From: UMGS1322 sp900550765
Lineage (GTDB): Bacteria > Bacillota > Clostridia > Christensenellales > QALW01
Length of the DNA: 64,000 nucleotides
Assembly: GCA_958448705.1 (NCBI GenBank)
Contig: CAUDEY010000002.1
Span: forward strand, 1 to 64,000
Direction of reading: 5' to 3'
Each line of letters begins with the position of its first letter. Positions within the stretch are counted from its first letter, which is position 1. Positions 41,687-50,118 of this stretch are shown piece by piece. A program made the translations under genes and the position numbers. Below the pieces are notes generated by a model. The model ran no database searches, had not been told where the DNA came from, and worked only from the letters and a program-made list of their open reading frames with translations.

Positions 41687-41712
41687 CCGGCTCTCCTTGT
41701 AAGGGGAGCCGG
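41687..41712. repeat. Second hairpin of the same repeat family
   Basis: CCGGCTCTCCTT pairs with AAGGGGAGCCGG around GT (one mismatch), then CGCCCTCTGATAAAGG, as in the start of the element above. Between the two copies lie two near-identical stretches with AACATACTTTA (about 41,560 and 41,602). Confidence 0.6.
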
Positions 41713-41772
41713 TCGCCCTCTGATAAAGGAAAACAGCCAAAAGTATATTCCGCCGGCATTTCTCTAAAAGCT

Positions 41773-42705
41773 TTATTCCGTCGTCATACTCTGGGGAATA
41801 GCCATAACCCAGGATTGGAATTCTGTTGTTTCCTCTCCCGAATAAGCCATCCCCTCAAAAACATAACAAGGCAGAATATGCGTTCCGGGATCCGAAATAT
41901 CCCCTGTATCATAATAAACCAATCGCACATCGTCCAAAATAATTTTATCAATTTCACCTATTGTAAGATCTTCAAAACTATTTTGTGCATATTCGCTTCG
42001 AATTAAGGAATACGCTTCCTCAAAATCAAGCGCAGTAACGGTTCTGTCAAATGTATAATCCGAATACCTGGCAAAAATTTTTAATAATCCCTGATTATCA
42101 TATTCCGTACGTATGAAAGAACTTCCGTATACCGTATAACCGTCTATTTCCCGATAAAAACTCGGCCCAAAACTAAGAACGATTGGTTCGGTTTCTCCAT
42201 CCGATCTCCGTCTGCCGCTTTGACCGCCTTGATAAAAATTATCCGGCATCAAACCAAGTTCCGTTAAATCATTTTCTGCAATCGGAATTAACTCTTCCAG
42301 TGTAAAGTTTACAGACTCTCTTAAATCCCTTTTATAACGAAATGAATAAGAACCATCCGGATACATTGTAAGCCTTTTATCCGCAGTGTCATAGTCCGTA
42401 CTATAGGTATACTCTGTAATACTATAATTTCCTATTTCAAAAATTTCCAAAAGGCGATTCGTTTTTTCGGTCATTTGGGGTGAAATGATTTTATAAATAT
42501 TTAATTCTTTCCCGAAAATTTCTTCAATTTTTTCCTGCGGAATTTGATTTTCAATCGTTTCCGGTAAACTATGATGAATAGAAAGCTCCTCCGGAAATAC
42601 AATAGGTTCAATTCTATTGTTATGAGATATCAAGAAAAAGCTGCTCACTGCCACACAAACCAGTAGCGCAACTGCGCCCCCTGTTATTAAAAATTTTTTA
42701 TTCAT
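41773..42705 (-). CDS. Exported protein of unknown function, partner of the secreted multidomain protein
   Basis: 310 residues. One N-terminal membrane helix or uncleaved signal (FLITGGAVALLVCVAVSSFFLIS) without lipobox, then a beta-rich extracellular part with two repeated patterns, YSFRYKRDL/EEAYSLIRSEYAQNSF, and a closing FEGMAYSGEETTEFQSWVMAI that resembles a YycI/PepSY-like inhibitory fold only loosely. I do not recognise the family. It starts 2 bases after the secreted protein's stop, so both are translated from one message; a role as anchor, chaperone or inhibitor of that protein is inference. AT-rich, unlike the neighbours. Confidence 0.75.
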   Translation of the reverse strand: MNKKFLITGGAVALLVCVAVSSFFLISHNNRIEPIVFPEELSIHHSLPETIENQIPQEKIEEIFGKELNIYKIISPQMTEKTNRLLEIFEIGNYSITEYTYSTDYDTADKRLTMYPDGSYSFRYKRDLRESVNFTLEELIPIAENDLTELGLMPDNFYQGGQSGRRRSDGETEPIVLSFGPSFYREIDGYTVYGSSFIRTEYDNQGLLKIFARYSDYTFDRTVTALDFEEAYSLIRSEYAQNSFEDLTIGEIDKIILDDVRLVYYDTGDISDPGTHILPCYVFEGMAYSGEETTEFQSWVMAIPQSMTTE

Positions 42706-42707
42706 AT

Positions 42708-44714
42708 TTACCCCTTCTTCCCTGCAACATAATACTCATCAAACAAAATACGTTCCGTCTCATACGTTCCTGCGTTTGGATAATAATTATAAATAGTATC
42801 AAACTGCGCTTCTTCTACATACATTACCCGTAATAAAGCAGGATTATCCCCAAAATTCGAATGATATTCACCTGCTTGAAAATACGCCTCTATAATGGTT
42901 TCTCCTTCGCGCAATCTTTTCCCAAAGTCCTCCATTTGCGGCGTATTTAAATAACTTCTTGTTGCATAGCCCATCACAATATTGGCTCCTTGCATTCTTG
43001 TCTTTAGCTCTTCATCCGAACCAGTTAAATAGTTACAAGTATACGCGCACACCCATTTTGTTCGGGCGCTGCCGTAACCAAATCGGGCGTCATCAAACAT
43101 AAACTCCGGTAAATTATGTTCCAATATATTATCTTTATGCTGTTCTCCATTAGGTCCATAATCAAAATGCATTTTTGCATCTACTCCATGCCCCACAAAT
43201 AACATAAAATCCACATCATCTATGTTGTCTTTACTGATATAATAAATAGATTTTGACATAAAATCATGCTTAGTTGCTTCACTATCTTTTCGGTTAAATA
43301 AAATTGTTCTATTATTAGGAAGTCCCTCATATCCGGCAGAAACTGCTTGTAAAAATGCATCTGCACATAGCGTAGCGGACCCTCTATAACCATAATCACA
43401 ATTTTTAGTCTTAACTCCAAGGATTGATTCCGTTCCATACCGAGAGGATGAAGCACCGAAATATTGTGTTCCGGTAACATTTACAGATTCGTTTTTCAAA
43501 TACCATTTATTATTATCCGCTGCGGTTACTCGTTGCATAGTAAGAGCCGTTCCCGGCGTTGCATTTTGTACGCCGACCGAAGAATATTCCGACTGACTAT
43601 TGCATTTAATAAGCTTGTATGAATTATCAAACTGCCGAACAACATACCAACGGTCTAACGAATTAAAATTCATAGACGTACCGGAAAATATTTTATTGCT
43701 TTGGTCTTTTTGATGAATCTTGTATTTGCCGTTGCCTTCATAAACAAAAGTATAGCGTTGCGAATAATGCGAATAAAATTTATTTGCCGCCACACTGTTA
43801 TCCTGCAAGGTATGTACATATAAATTTGTCGTTCTGTTTTTTACATAATAACTGTTGCCGCTGATAATCCCCGGCGTGGGGCTATTTGGCAAAGAAACCG
43901 TTACCTGGCAATATCCCGCGGCATTTCCGGAATAAGCGGTAATCGTAGCTGTACCGGGAGTAATTCCCGTTATTTTACCGCTTTGATCCACTTCTACTAC
44001 ATCTGGGTTGGATGAATAAAAGGATACGGAAGTAGCGCTGGTATATATATATGCTTCTTCACCTATCACAATATTTTTTGCATTCGGCGTAACGGGCAAT
44101 GTTTCATAAGAATCCTCATAATATCGAATAGACACATTATCTATATACAGCACTTGTCCTTCAACAACGGGTAAGGTATCCAGAATAACATTAAAAGTGC
44201 CTGTAGTATCTGCAATATCTCCTGCGGATACATCAATGTAACCCTTATATTGATAAAACAAATTACTGGATACAATAACAAAACCGCTTACATTAGCATA
44301 ATAATTGCCGTCGGGATTGAGTTTTATAAACGAATTAGCTTTCGTTCCCCGTACAATCAATCTTCCTCCTATATAGGATTGATCCGGGATTGCATTCGCC
44401 GCAACATATAGGCTGATCTCATAACGTCCCGGCCCATTCGCTTTCACCATATCGTAGATATTTAACGCCGGTGAATGCCATGTTTGGCTGCGCCCGGTAA
44501 ATTTTAAAGATTTATTTCCCGTATAACTTCTTTCACTGGAAATCGACAGTGAACCTCCATACGGGCACTTCCACTCACTTGGAACCGCGGAAGTTTCAAA
44601 ATCACTGGCGGCTGCGGAAACCAGGTTGTCGCTTATGGCCGCTGCGGGTATAGAAATTCCCCCAAACACCATAACCAAAAGTACAATGGTAACAAGGATT
44701 GAGATTTTTTTCAT
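42708..44714 (-). CDS. Secreted multidomain protein with C-terminal caspase/gingipain-like His-Cys domain
   Basis: 668 residues. Signal peptide 1-26. Residues about 35-200: CBM4/9-like jelly-roll (DFETSAVPSEWKC, HSPALNIYDMVKANGPGRYEISLYV, YIDNVSIRYYE). About 208-274: Ig-like BIG2 repeat (SNPDVVEVDQSGKITGITPG). About 283-407: ricin-type beta-trefoil (YYVKNRTTNLYV, KYKIHQKD, NNKWYLK). About 412-640: a domain with FVGHG (His509) and WVCAYTCNYL (Cys556, Cys560), the His-Gly then Cys order of clan CD peptidases, similar to proteins classed as DUF6345. Substrate unknown; proteolysis is inference. No sortase motif, so released or anchored via its partner. Confidence 0.82.
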   Translation of the reverse strand: MKKISILVTIVLLVMVFGGISIPAAAISDNLVSAAASDFETSAVPSEWKCPYGGSLSISSERSYTGNKSLKFTGRSQTWHSPALNIYDMVKANGPGRYEISLYVAANAIPDQSYIGGRLIVRGTKANSFIKLNPDGNYYANVSGFVIVSSNLFYQYKGYIDVSAGDIADTTGTFNVILDTLPVVEGQVLYIDNVSIRYYEDSYETLPVTPNAKNIVIGEEAYIYTSATSVSFYSSNPDVVEVDQSGKITGITPGTATITAYSGNAAGYCQVTVSLPNSPTPGIISGNSYYVKNRTTNLYVHTLQDNSVAANKFYSHYSQRYTFVYEGNGKYKIHQKDQSNKIFSGTSMNFNSLDRWYVVRQFDNSYKLIKCNSQSEYSSVGVQNATPGTALTMQRVTAADNNKWYLKNESVNVTGTQYFGASSSRYGTESILGVKTKNCDYGYRGSATLCADAFLQAVSAGYEGLPNNRTILFNRKDSEATKHDFMSKSIYYISKDNIDDVDFMLFVGHGVDAKMHFDYGPNGEQHKDNILEHNLPEFMFDDARFGYGSARTKWVCAYTCNYLTGSDEELKTRMQGANIVMGYATRSYLNTPQMEDFGKRLREGETIIEAYFQAGEYHSNFGDNPALLRVMYVEEAQFDTIYNYYPNAGTYETERILFDEYYVAGKKG

Positions 44715-44734
44715 TCTATATCACCTCTTCCATT

Positions 44735-44763
44735 ATTTTGCCATTCTATTTTGTAAATGTCAA
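44735..44763 (-). promoter_or_regulatory. Promoter of the secreted two-gene operon
   Basis: Minus-strand TTGACA (44763-44758), 17-base spacer, CAAAAT (44740-44735), close before GAGGTG. Confidence 0.5.
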
Positions 44764-44830
44764 TCCTAAATTAAAAATTTTTTAAAATTTTGTCAATCAT
44801 TTCCCGCTTGCGAACACGGCCGCAAACCCC

Positions 44831-44859
44831 TTGCCGTATGCATAAAAAATGTGTATACT
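44831..44859 (+). promoter_or_regulatory. Promoter of the histidine kinase gene
   Basis: TTGCCG (44831-44836), 17-base spacer, TATACT (44854-44859), 25 bases before the ATG and overlapping the GGGAGG site region. Confidence 0.7.
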
Positions 44860-44883
44860 GATAGCATAGGGAGGACTTATTCT

Positions 44884-46542
44884 ATGACCGAAAAAATTTT
44901 CCGAAGTATTCTGCTGGCGTCCATGGCAGCGCTGCTGCTGTGCGTAATTCTGATTTTAGGGGTTCTTTACAGCCATTTTAACGATCAGCTGGCCGAGGAA
45001 ATGCAGAACGAGCTGGCTTTTATCGCCTCAGGGATCGAAGCTTCGGGCGAAGAATATTTAGCCGGTGTTTCCAGTCAAAATCAAATCGTATGGCTTGCTC
45101 CTAACGGTTCCGTACTCTATAGTTCCGGGGAAGTCGGCGATATTTCACAGAATGCAGAAGTTCGCAGCGCCTTTGAATCCGGCTTCGGGCAGCACGAATA
45201 CGCCGTATCCTTTACCCAGCGCTCCCTGGCCTGTGCACAGCGTCTCTCCGACGGATCTGTTATCCGCCTCTCCAGCCTGCAGTATCCCGCCTGGATCTTA
45301 GCACTGAGTATGCTGCAGCCGCTGATCATTATTATTGCCGTAATCTTTGTACTTTCCCTATGTTTGGCCTTTGCACTTTCCAAAAAAATCATGCGCCCGA
45401 TTTTGGACATTGATCCGGAAAATCCCCATCTGGGAGAAGAATACCAGGAACTTTCGCCGCTGCTGCATCGCATCAGCCGCCAGAATCAGCTCATTCAGCG
45501 GCAGATGACCGATTTAAAGAGAAAGCAGGAGGAGTTTCGTGCCATTACCGAAAATATGGCCGAGGGCTTTATCGTGGCCGGAAAATCCGGGGAAATTTTG
45601 CTTTACAATTCCAGCGCCCTGCTGATGCTCGGGCTCGGCGGCGCGGCACCCGATAACAGCATCTTTACCTTGAGCCAAAATACCGTATTCAACCGCGCCG
45701 TACAGGAAGCAATGCAGGGCCGGCACTGTCAGAAGGAATTTGAAGAAAACAACCGTGTATACCAGCTTTTTGCCAATCCGGTAACCGTAGATAAGACGCT
45801 TTCAGGCGCAGTGATTATGCTGCTGGACATCACCGAGCGCGAACAGCGCGAAGCCATGCGCAGGGAATTTACCTCTAACGTATCCCACGAACTTAAAACA
45901 CCGCTGACTTCTATTTACGGTATTTCCGAGATTCTGGCCAACGGTCTGGTTCGCAATGAGGACATTCCCCGCTTTGCTAAAAGTATTTATGATGAAACCG
46001 GCCGCCTGATTACCCTTGTAAACGATATTATCAAGCTCTCGCAAATGGACGAAAATTCCATTTCAGCACAGAAAGAGCCGCTTGACCTGCTTGCCGTAGC
46101 CCAGCAGGTAACGATGCGTCTGCAGAATATTGCGGAGGAAAAGCACATCGCACTCTCCTGTGAAGGAACTTCCTCCGTTATCTTGGGAATTCCGGGAATT
46201 ATTGAAGAAATGATCTATAATCTGGCCGATAACGGCATGAAATACAACACAGAAAACGGTTGGGTTAAAATAATCGTAGGCCAAAGAGATTGCCGCCCCT
46301 ATCTCACCGTCAGCGACAGCGGCATCGGAATCTCCCCCCAGCATATCGACCGGATTTTTGAACGCTTTTACCGGGTGGATAAAAGCCATTCCAAGCAGGT
46401 AGGCGGTACAGGTCTGGGGCTTTCCATTGTAAAGCACGGCGCTAATTTTCACGGCGCAGTGCTGAGCGTTCAAAGCACACCCGGCCGCGGAACCGCCATC
46501 ACCATTACGTTTCCCATACAGAAAGAAGGTATAGAAGCATGA
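44884..46542 (+). CDS. PhoR-like sensor histidine kinase
   Basis: 552 residues. Two membrane helices (about 10-30 and 138-165) frame an extracellular region of about 105 residues; a PAS domain follows (215-320), then the dimerisation box with phospho-acceptor His335 in FTSNVSHELKTPL and an ATPase domain (DNGMKYN, DSGIGIS, FERFYRVD, GGTGLGLSIVKH). Order helix-PAS-HisKA is that of PhoR/WalK. No response regulator is next to it, unlike most phoPR pairs; the phosphate transporter with a PHO-type box downstream supports a phosphate role. Start: GGGAGG before 44884. Confidence 0.9.
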   Translation: MTEKIFRSILLASMAALLLCVILILGVLYSHFNDQLAEEMQNELAFIASGIEASGEEYLAGVSSQNQIVWLAPNGSVLYSSGEVGDISQNAEVRSAFESGFGQHEYAVSFTQRSLACAQRLSDGSVIRLSSLQYPAWILALSMLQPLIIIIAVIFVLSLCLAFALSKKIMRPILDIDPENPHLGEEYQELSPLLHRISRQNQLIQRQMTDLKRKQEEFRAITENMAEGFIVAGKSGEILLYNSSALLMLGLGGAAPDNSIFTLSQNTVFNRAVQEAMQGRHCQKEFEENNRVYQLFANPVTVDKTLSGAVIMLLDITEREQREAMRREFTSNVSHELKTPLTSIYGISEILANGLVRNEDIPRFAKSIYDETGRLITLVNDIIKLSQMDENSISAQKEPLDLLAVAQQVTMRLQNIAEEKHIALSCEGTSSVILGIPGIIEEMIYNLADNGMKYNTENGWVKIIVGQRDCRPYLTVSDSGIGISPQHIDRIFERFYRVDKSHSKQVGGTGLGLSIVKHGANFHGAVLSVQSTPGRGTAITITFPIQKEGIEA

Positions 46543-47273
46543 TAAACACCATATTATTTGATTTAGACGGAACTTTACTCCCGATGGATCAGGAAGTTTT
46601 TACAAAGGAATATTTCCGCCTGCTGACGCAGACGGCGGCCAGCCGCGGATATGAAGCGAAAAAGCTGTGCGATACCACCTGGCAGGGAACTGCCGCCATG
46701 GTAAAAAATGACGGACAAGCTTTGAATAAAGAAGTATTTTGGAACATTTTCCTCTCTGTTTACGGGCAGGAAGCCGCAAAAGATATTCCGTTTTTTGAAG
46801 CGTTTTATAAAAACGAGTTTAACGGTGTAGCCGCTGTTTGCGGAAAAAATCCCCTGGCAGCGCATATCGTAGAATATGCCCGGAACCGCGGCTTTCATGT
46901 AGCGTTAGCAACCAACCCGCTGTTCCCCGCGGAAGGAACGCGAAACCGTATCCGCTGGGCAGGGCTGGAACCGGAACAATTTATTTTATATACCACCTAT
47001 GAAAATTCCCGCTACTGCAAGCCGAACCTCAAATATTATGAAGATATCACCCGCACCCTGCACTGCCAACCTGAAGAATGCCTGATGGTAGGCAATGACG
47101 CCGAAGAAGATATGGCAGCCCAAGAAATAGGAATGCAGGTATTCCTGCTCACCGATTGCCTGATCAACAACAAAAACAAGGATCTCACGGCCTATCCTCA
47201 GGGAGATTTCCATGCGCTCCTTTCCTATATAGAAGCGCTGCCGGATCCCAAAGATGCCGTCAGGCGAATTTAA
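46539..47273 (+). CDS. HAD-superfamily hydrolase
   Basis: 244 residues. Motif I FDLDGTLLPMD (Asp8/Asp10 region), motif III near SRYCKPNLKYYEDI and motif IV MVGNDAEEDMAAQ show a C1-capped HAD phosphatase. Substrate unknown; its place between the PhoR-like kinase (start overlapping by 4 bases, ATGA) and the phosphate transporter would fit a phosphate-scavenging phosphatase. Confidence 0.9.
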   Translation: MINTILFDLDGTLLPMDQEVFTKEYFRLLTQTAASRGYEAKKLCDTTWQGTAAMVKNDGQALNKEVFWNIFLSVYGQEAAKDIPFFEAFYKNEFNGVAAVCGKNPLAAHIVEYARNRGFHVALATNPLFPAEGTRNRIRWAGLEPEQFILYTTYENSRYCKPNLKYYEDITRTLHCQPEECLMVGNDAEEDMAAQEIGMQVFLLTDCLINNKNKDLTAYPQGDFHALLSYIEALPDPKDAVRRI

Positions 47274-47309
47274 CATGGTTTTAACATTTTTAACGCGATT
47301 GATTTAACA
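47270..47309 (+). promoter_or_regulatory. Probable PHO box (PhoP-binding direct repeats)
   Basis: TTAACA at 47270 and 47281 (TTAACA-N5-TTAACA, an 11-base period), with further copies TTAACG at 47290 and TTAACA at 47304. This is the tandem repeat pattern bound by PhoP in Gram-positive bacteria, overlapping the end of the HAD gene and upstream of the Na/Pi cotransporter. Confidence 0.65.
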
Positions 47310-47365
47310 TTGATCCGGTAAAATAATGTTGTTTAATTTTTTATATTTTTTTGTCGGAGGCAGGA

Positions 47366-49144
47366 ATGGATATATTTGATGTACTTACCATGATCGGCGG
47401 TCTGGCTCTATTTTTATTCGGCATGAACCTCATGGGCTCCGCACTGGAAAAACGTGCCGGAAATAAGCTGAAGCAAATTTTAGGAAATATGACCTCCAGT
47501 ACTTTTCGGGGGTTTATGTTAGGGCTTGGCGTCACGGCGATCATCCAGTCCTCTTCGGCCACTACGGTTATGGTGGTAGGGTTTGTAAACTCCGGCATCA
47601 TGAGCATTAAGCAGGCGATCGGCGTTATCATGGGAGCAAACTTAGGGACCTCGGTTACTTCCTGGATCTTAAGTCTTTCCGGAATACAGGGCAGCGGCAG
47701 CCTGATCATTGAGCTGCTCAAGCCCTCTTCTTTCGTCCCCGTGCTGGCGCTGATCGGCGTTATTTTCTTTATGTTTCAGAAAAACGCCAAACGCAAAGAT
47801 ACCGGTCTGATCCTTTTAGGCTTTTCCGTACTGATGTTCGGCATGGACACAATGTCCGCTTCGGTATCCGGGCTGAAGGATGTACCGGAATTCACCCGTG
47901 TGCTTACCCTGTTTTCCAATCCTATTTTAGGCGTTATCGTAGGTACGGTATTTACAGCGATCATCCAATCCTCCTCGGCCTCTGTAGGCGTGCTGCAGGC
48001 CCTTACCATTACCGGCAGCATTACCTATGCCACGGCAGTACCTATTATTATGGGGCAAAATATTGGTACCTGCGTCAGTGCTATGATCTCCGCCATCGGC
48101 GCTTCCAAAAATGCCAAGCGCGCAGCGGTGATCCACCTTTCCTTTAACATTATCGCAACGCTTATTATTATGCCGCTGTACTATCTGCTGAACGCGCTGT
48201 TCCAGTTCCCGTTTACTTCCATGGCGGCAAATCCGCTGGGCATCGCCATTGTACATACGGTATTTAAAATTTTCGCCTTGCTTCTTTTGATGCCATGCTC
48301 AAAATATCTGGAAAAGCTCTCCTTCCTCATTATAAAGGATAACAGCAAAAACGAGCAAACCGAGCTTTTGGACGAACGCTTTATGGCCACACCCTCGGTA
48401 GCAATCAGCCGCTGCCGAACCGTAGCCTCCAAAATGGCTGAGCTGGCGGTCTCCTCTTTTAAAGAAGCTCTTTCCCTGCTCTCCGCTTACAGCGAAAAAG
48501 CCGCCGATAAGGTCCGGGAAGAAGAAAACAAGGTGGATATCTACGAAGATAAGATCGGTTCCTATCTGGTCAAGCTTTCCAGCCACAGCATGACCGAAGC
48601 TGACAGCGCCGAAGCCAATAAGCTGCTGCACGTAATCGGCGATTTTGAACGGATCTCCGATCATGCAGTGAATATCGTAGAATCCGCCGAGGAGATCAAC
48701 GATAAAAAACTGGAGTTTTCCGGAGAAGCAAGACGAGAACTGAACGTACTGATCAGCGCCGTGTCGGAAATCCTTGATCTGGCGCTGCGGTCTTTTAAAA
48801 ACAATGACCTTGACAGTGCGGTCATGGTAGAGCCGTTGGAGCAGGTAGTGGATTATCTGCGGGATTCCCTGAAAAAACAGCATATTGCAAGACTGCGCAG
48901 GCAGGAATGCACGATAGAATTGGGCTTTGTACTGACAGATCTTTTAACAAATTTAGAGCGTGTTTCCGATCACTGCTCCAACATTGCCGGCTGTGTTTTA
49001 GAAATCTCTCACGAAAACCTGGACATTCATGAATATCTGCGCCGGGTAAAGGGAGGCGAAATCAAAGAATTCAATGACTATTACGATTATTTCAAAGTAA
49101 AATACGCGATAGCTCCTGTAAATGCCGCACCCAAAACCATATAA
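47366..49144 (+). CDS. Na/Pi cotransporter family protein with PhoU-like domain
   Basis: 592 residues. Membrane part (about 1-310) with the two inverted QSSSATT/QSSSASV repeats (TAIIQSSSATTVMVVGFVN and TAIIQSSSASVGVLQAL) that define PF02690. C-terminal PhoU-like coiled region (about 345-590) with DYEHISDHA-type motifs FERISDHAVNIVE and ERVSDHCSNIAG. It imports phosphate with sodium; PhoU-type domains link uptake to kinase signalling. GGAGG sets the start at ATG 47366. Confidence 0.94.
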   Translation: MDIFDVLTMIGGLALFLFGMNLMGSALEKRAGNKLKQILGNMTSSTFRGFMLGLGVTAIIQSSSATTVMVVGFVNSGIMSIKQAIGVIMGANLGTSVTSWILSLSGIQGSGSLIIELLKPSSFVPVLALIGVIFFMFQKNAKRKDTGLILLGFSVLMFGMDTMSASVSGLKDVPEFTRVLTLFSNPILGVIVGTVFTAIIQSSSASVGVLQALTITGSITYATAVPIIMGQNIGTCVSAMISAIGASKNAKRAAVIHLSFNIIATLIIMPLYYLLNALFQFPFTSMAANPLGIAIVHTVFKIFALLLLMPCSKYLEKLSFLIIKDNSKNEQTELLDERFMATPSVAISRCRTVASKMAELAVSSFKEALSLLSAYSEKAADKVREEENKVDIYEDKIGSYLVKLSSHSMTEADSAEANKLLHVIGDFERISDHAVNIVESAEEINDKKLEFSGEARRELNVLISAVSEILDLALRSFKNNDLDSAVMVEPLEQVVDYLRDSLKKQHIARLRRQECTIELGFVLTDLLTNLERVSDHCSNIAGCVLEISHENLDIHEYLRRVKGGEIKEFNDYYDYFKVKYAIAPVNAAPKTI

Positions 49145-49151
49145 AGCAAGG

Positions 49152-49192
49152 GCCGCCCCTCTGTGTTAAAGAGGGGCGGCTTGTGTATTTTT
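49152..49192 (+). terminator. Terminator after the Na/Pi cotransporter gene
   Basis: GCCGCCCCTCT (49152-49162) pairs with AGAGGGGCGGC (49170-49180), followed by TTGTGTATTTTT. Confidence 0.88.
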
Positions 49193-49211
49193 ACAGCAAA
49201 CTGCTTTCTTT

Positions 49212-50090
49212 CTATTGCCGTCTGTCAGACCGGACAAACGGCGGCCGAATCTCTTCTGAAAGCAGCAGGCCATACTTTCGCGGACGACGATAAGCATTTC
49301 CATGAACTTCTGCTTCGCGATACGTCCGCAGTTCTTCTATGGGAAAATCAGCCAAATAGATTCCCTCGTCCCCTCCAGCCTCCAGAATCAGCGTATCACG
49401 CGAATGCTCTTCCCCCGGTCGGTAGGCGATCCCGTCAAATACGCTGGAATGTCCGTTGCAGTCGGGCTGTCCCAAAGGATAATTTACCGTAGCGATGCCT
49501 ATCATATTTTCATACGCTCTGGCCCGCAGCTGGGAAAGCCGGTTGATCTCCATGGGGCAAGCGTTGGGCACCAGAATCAGCTCTGCCCCTTCCAGCATTA
49601 AAATCCTTGCACTTTCGGGAAATTCCCGGTCATAGCAGATCATTGCCCCCACAGTTACGCTGCCCTGCGCAGTATCCAGCACGGCAACAGGAAAATCTTC
49701 GCCGGGAGTGAGTAAGCGCTCCAGCCAGAAATCACAAGTATGCACTTTGGCATAAGTAAGCACAAGGCAGCCAAAGCGGTCAAACAGACAAAACGTATTG
49801 CGCGGCATCGGCTGGTATTGCTCCAAAAAGGTAATGCCTATGGCCATCTCCAACTCCTTTGCCAGCTGTGCAAAGGAACGGACAAACGGATGCTCCCGTG
49901 AAATTGCTTTTTGCTGCATCGCTTCCGCGTCAGCTTCAAGCTGATACCCAATACTCCACATTTCCGGAAATACCGCAATATCCGCCCCCATGGCCTTTGC
50001 ACGCCGACAGACCACCTCGCCTTTTTTCCGATTCCCTTCTAAATCAGCTTCCGGCAGCTGCTGCAGCAGCGCCACCTTTATATTTTTCAT
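49212..50090 (-). CDS. Carbon-nitrogen hydrolase (nitrilase superfamily)
   Basis: 292 residues with the catalytic triad Glu43 (VFPEMWSIGY), Lys115 (LTYAKVHTCDF) and Cys152 (AMICYDREFPE). These enzymes hydrolyse amides or N-carbamoyl groups; the substrate is unknown. AGGAGG precedes the ATG at 50090. Last of the operon DUF4038 protein-acetyl esterase-this gene (28-base gap), suggesting a deamidation step in glycan or glycoside breakdown. Confidence 0.88.
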   Translation of the reverse strand: MKNIKVALLQQLPEADLEGNRKKGEVVCRRAKAMGADIAVFPEMWSIGYQLEADAEAMQQKAISREHPFVRSFAQLAKELEMAIGITFLEQYQPMPRNTFCLFDRFGCLVLTYAKVHTCDFWLERLLTPGEDFPVAVLDTAQGSVTVGAMICYDREFPESARILMLEGAELILVPNACPMEINRLSQLRARAYENMIGIATVNYPLGQPDCNGHSSVFDGIAYRPGEEHSRDTLILEAGGDEGIYLADFPIEELRTYREAEVHGNAYRRPRKYGLLLSEEIRPPFVRSDRRQ

Positions 50091-50118
50091 AAATCCTCCT
50101 TTGACCTGCTTTTTGCCT

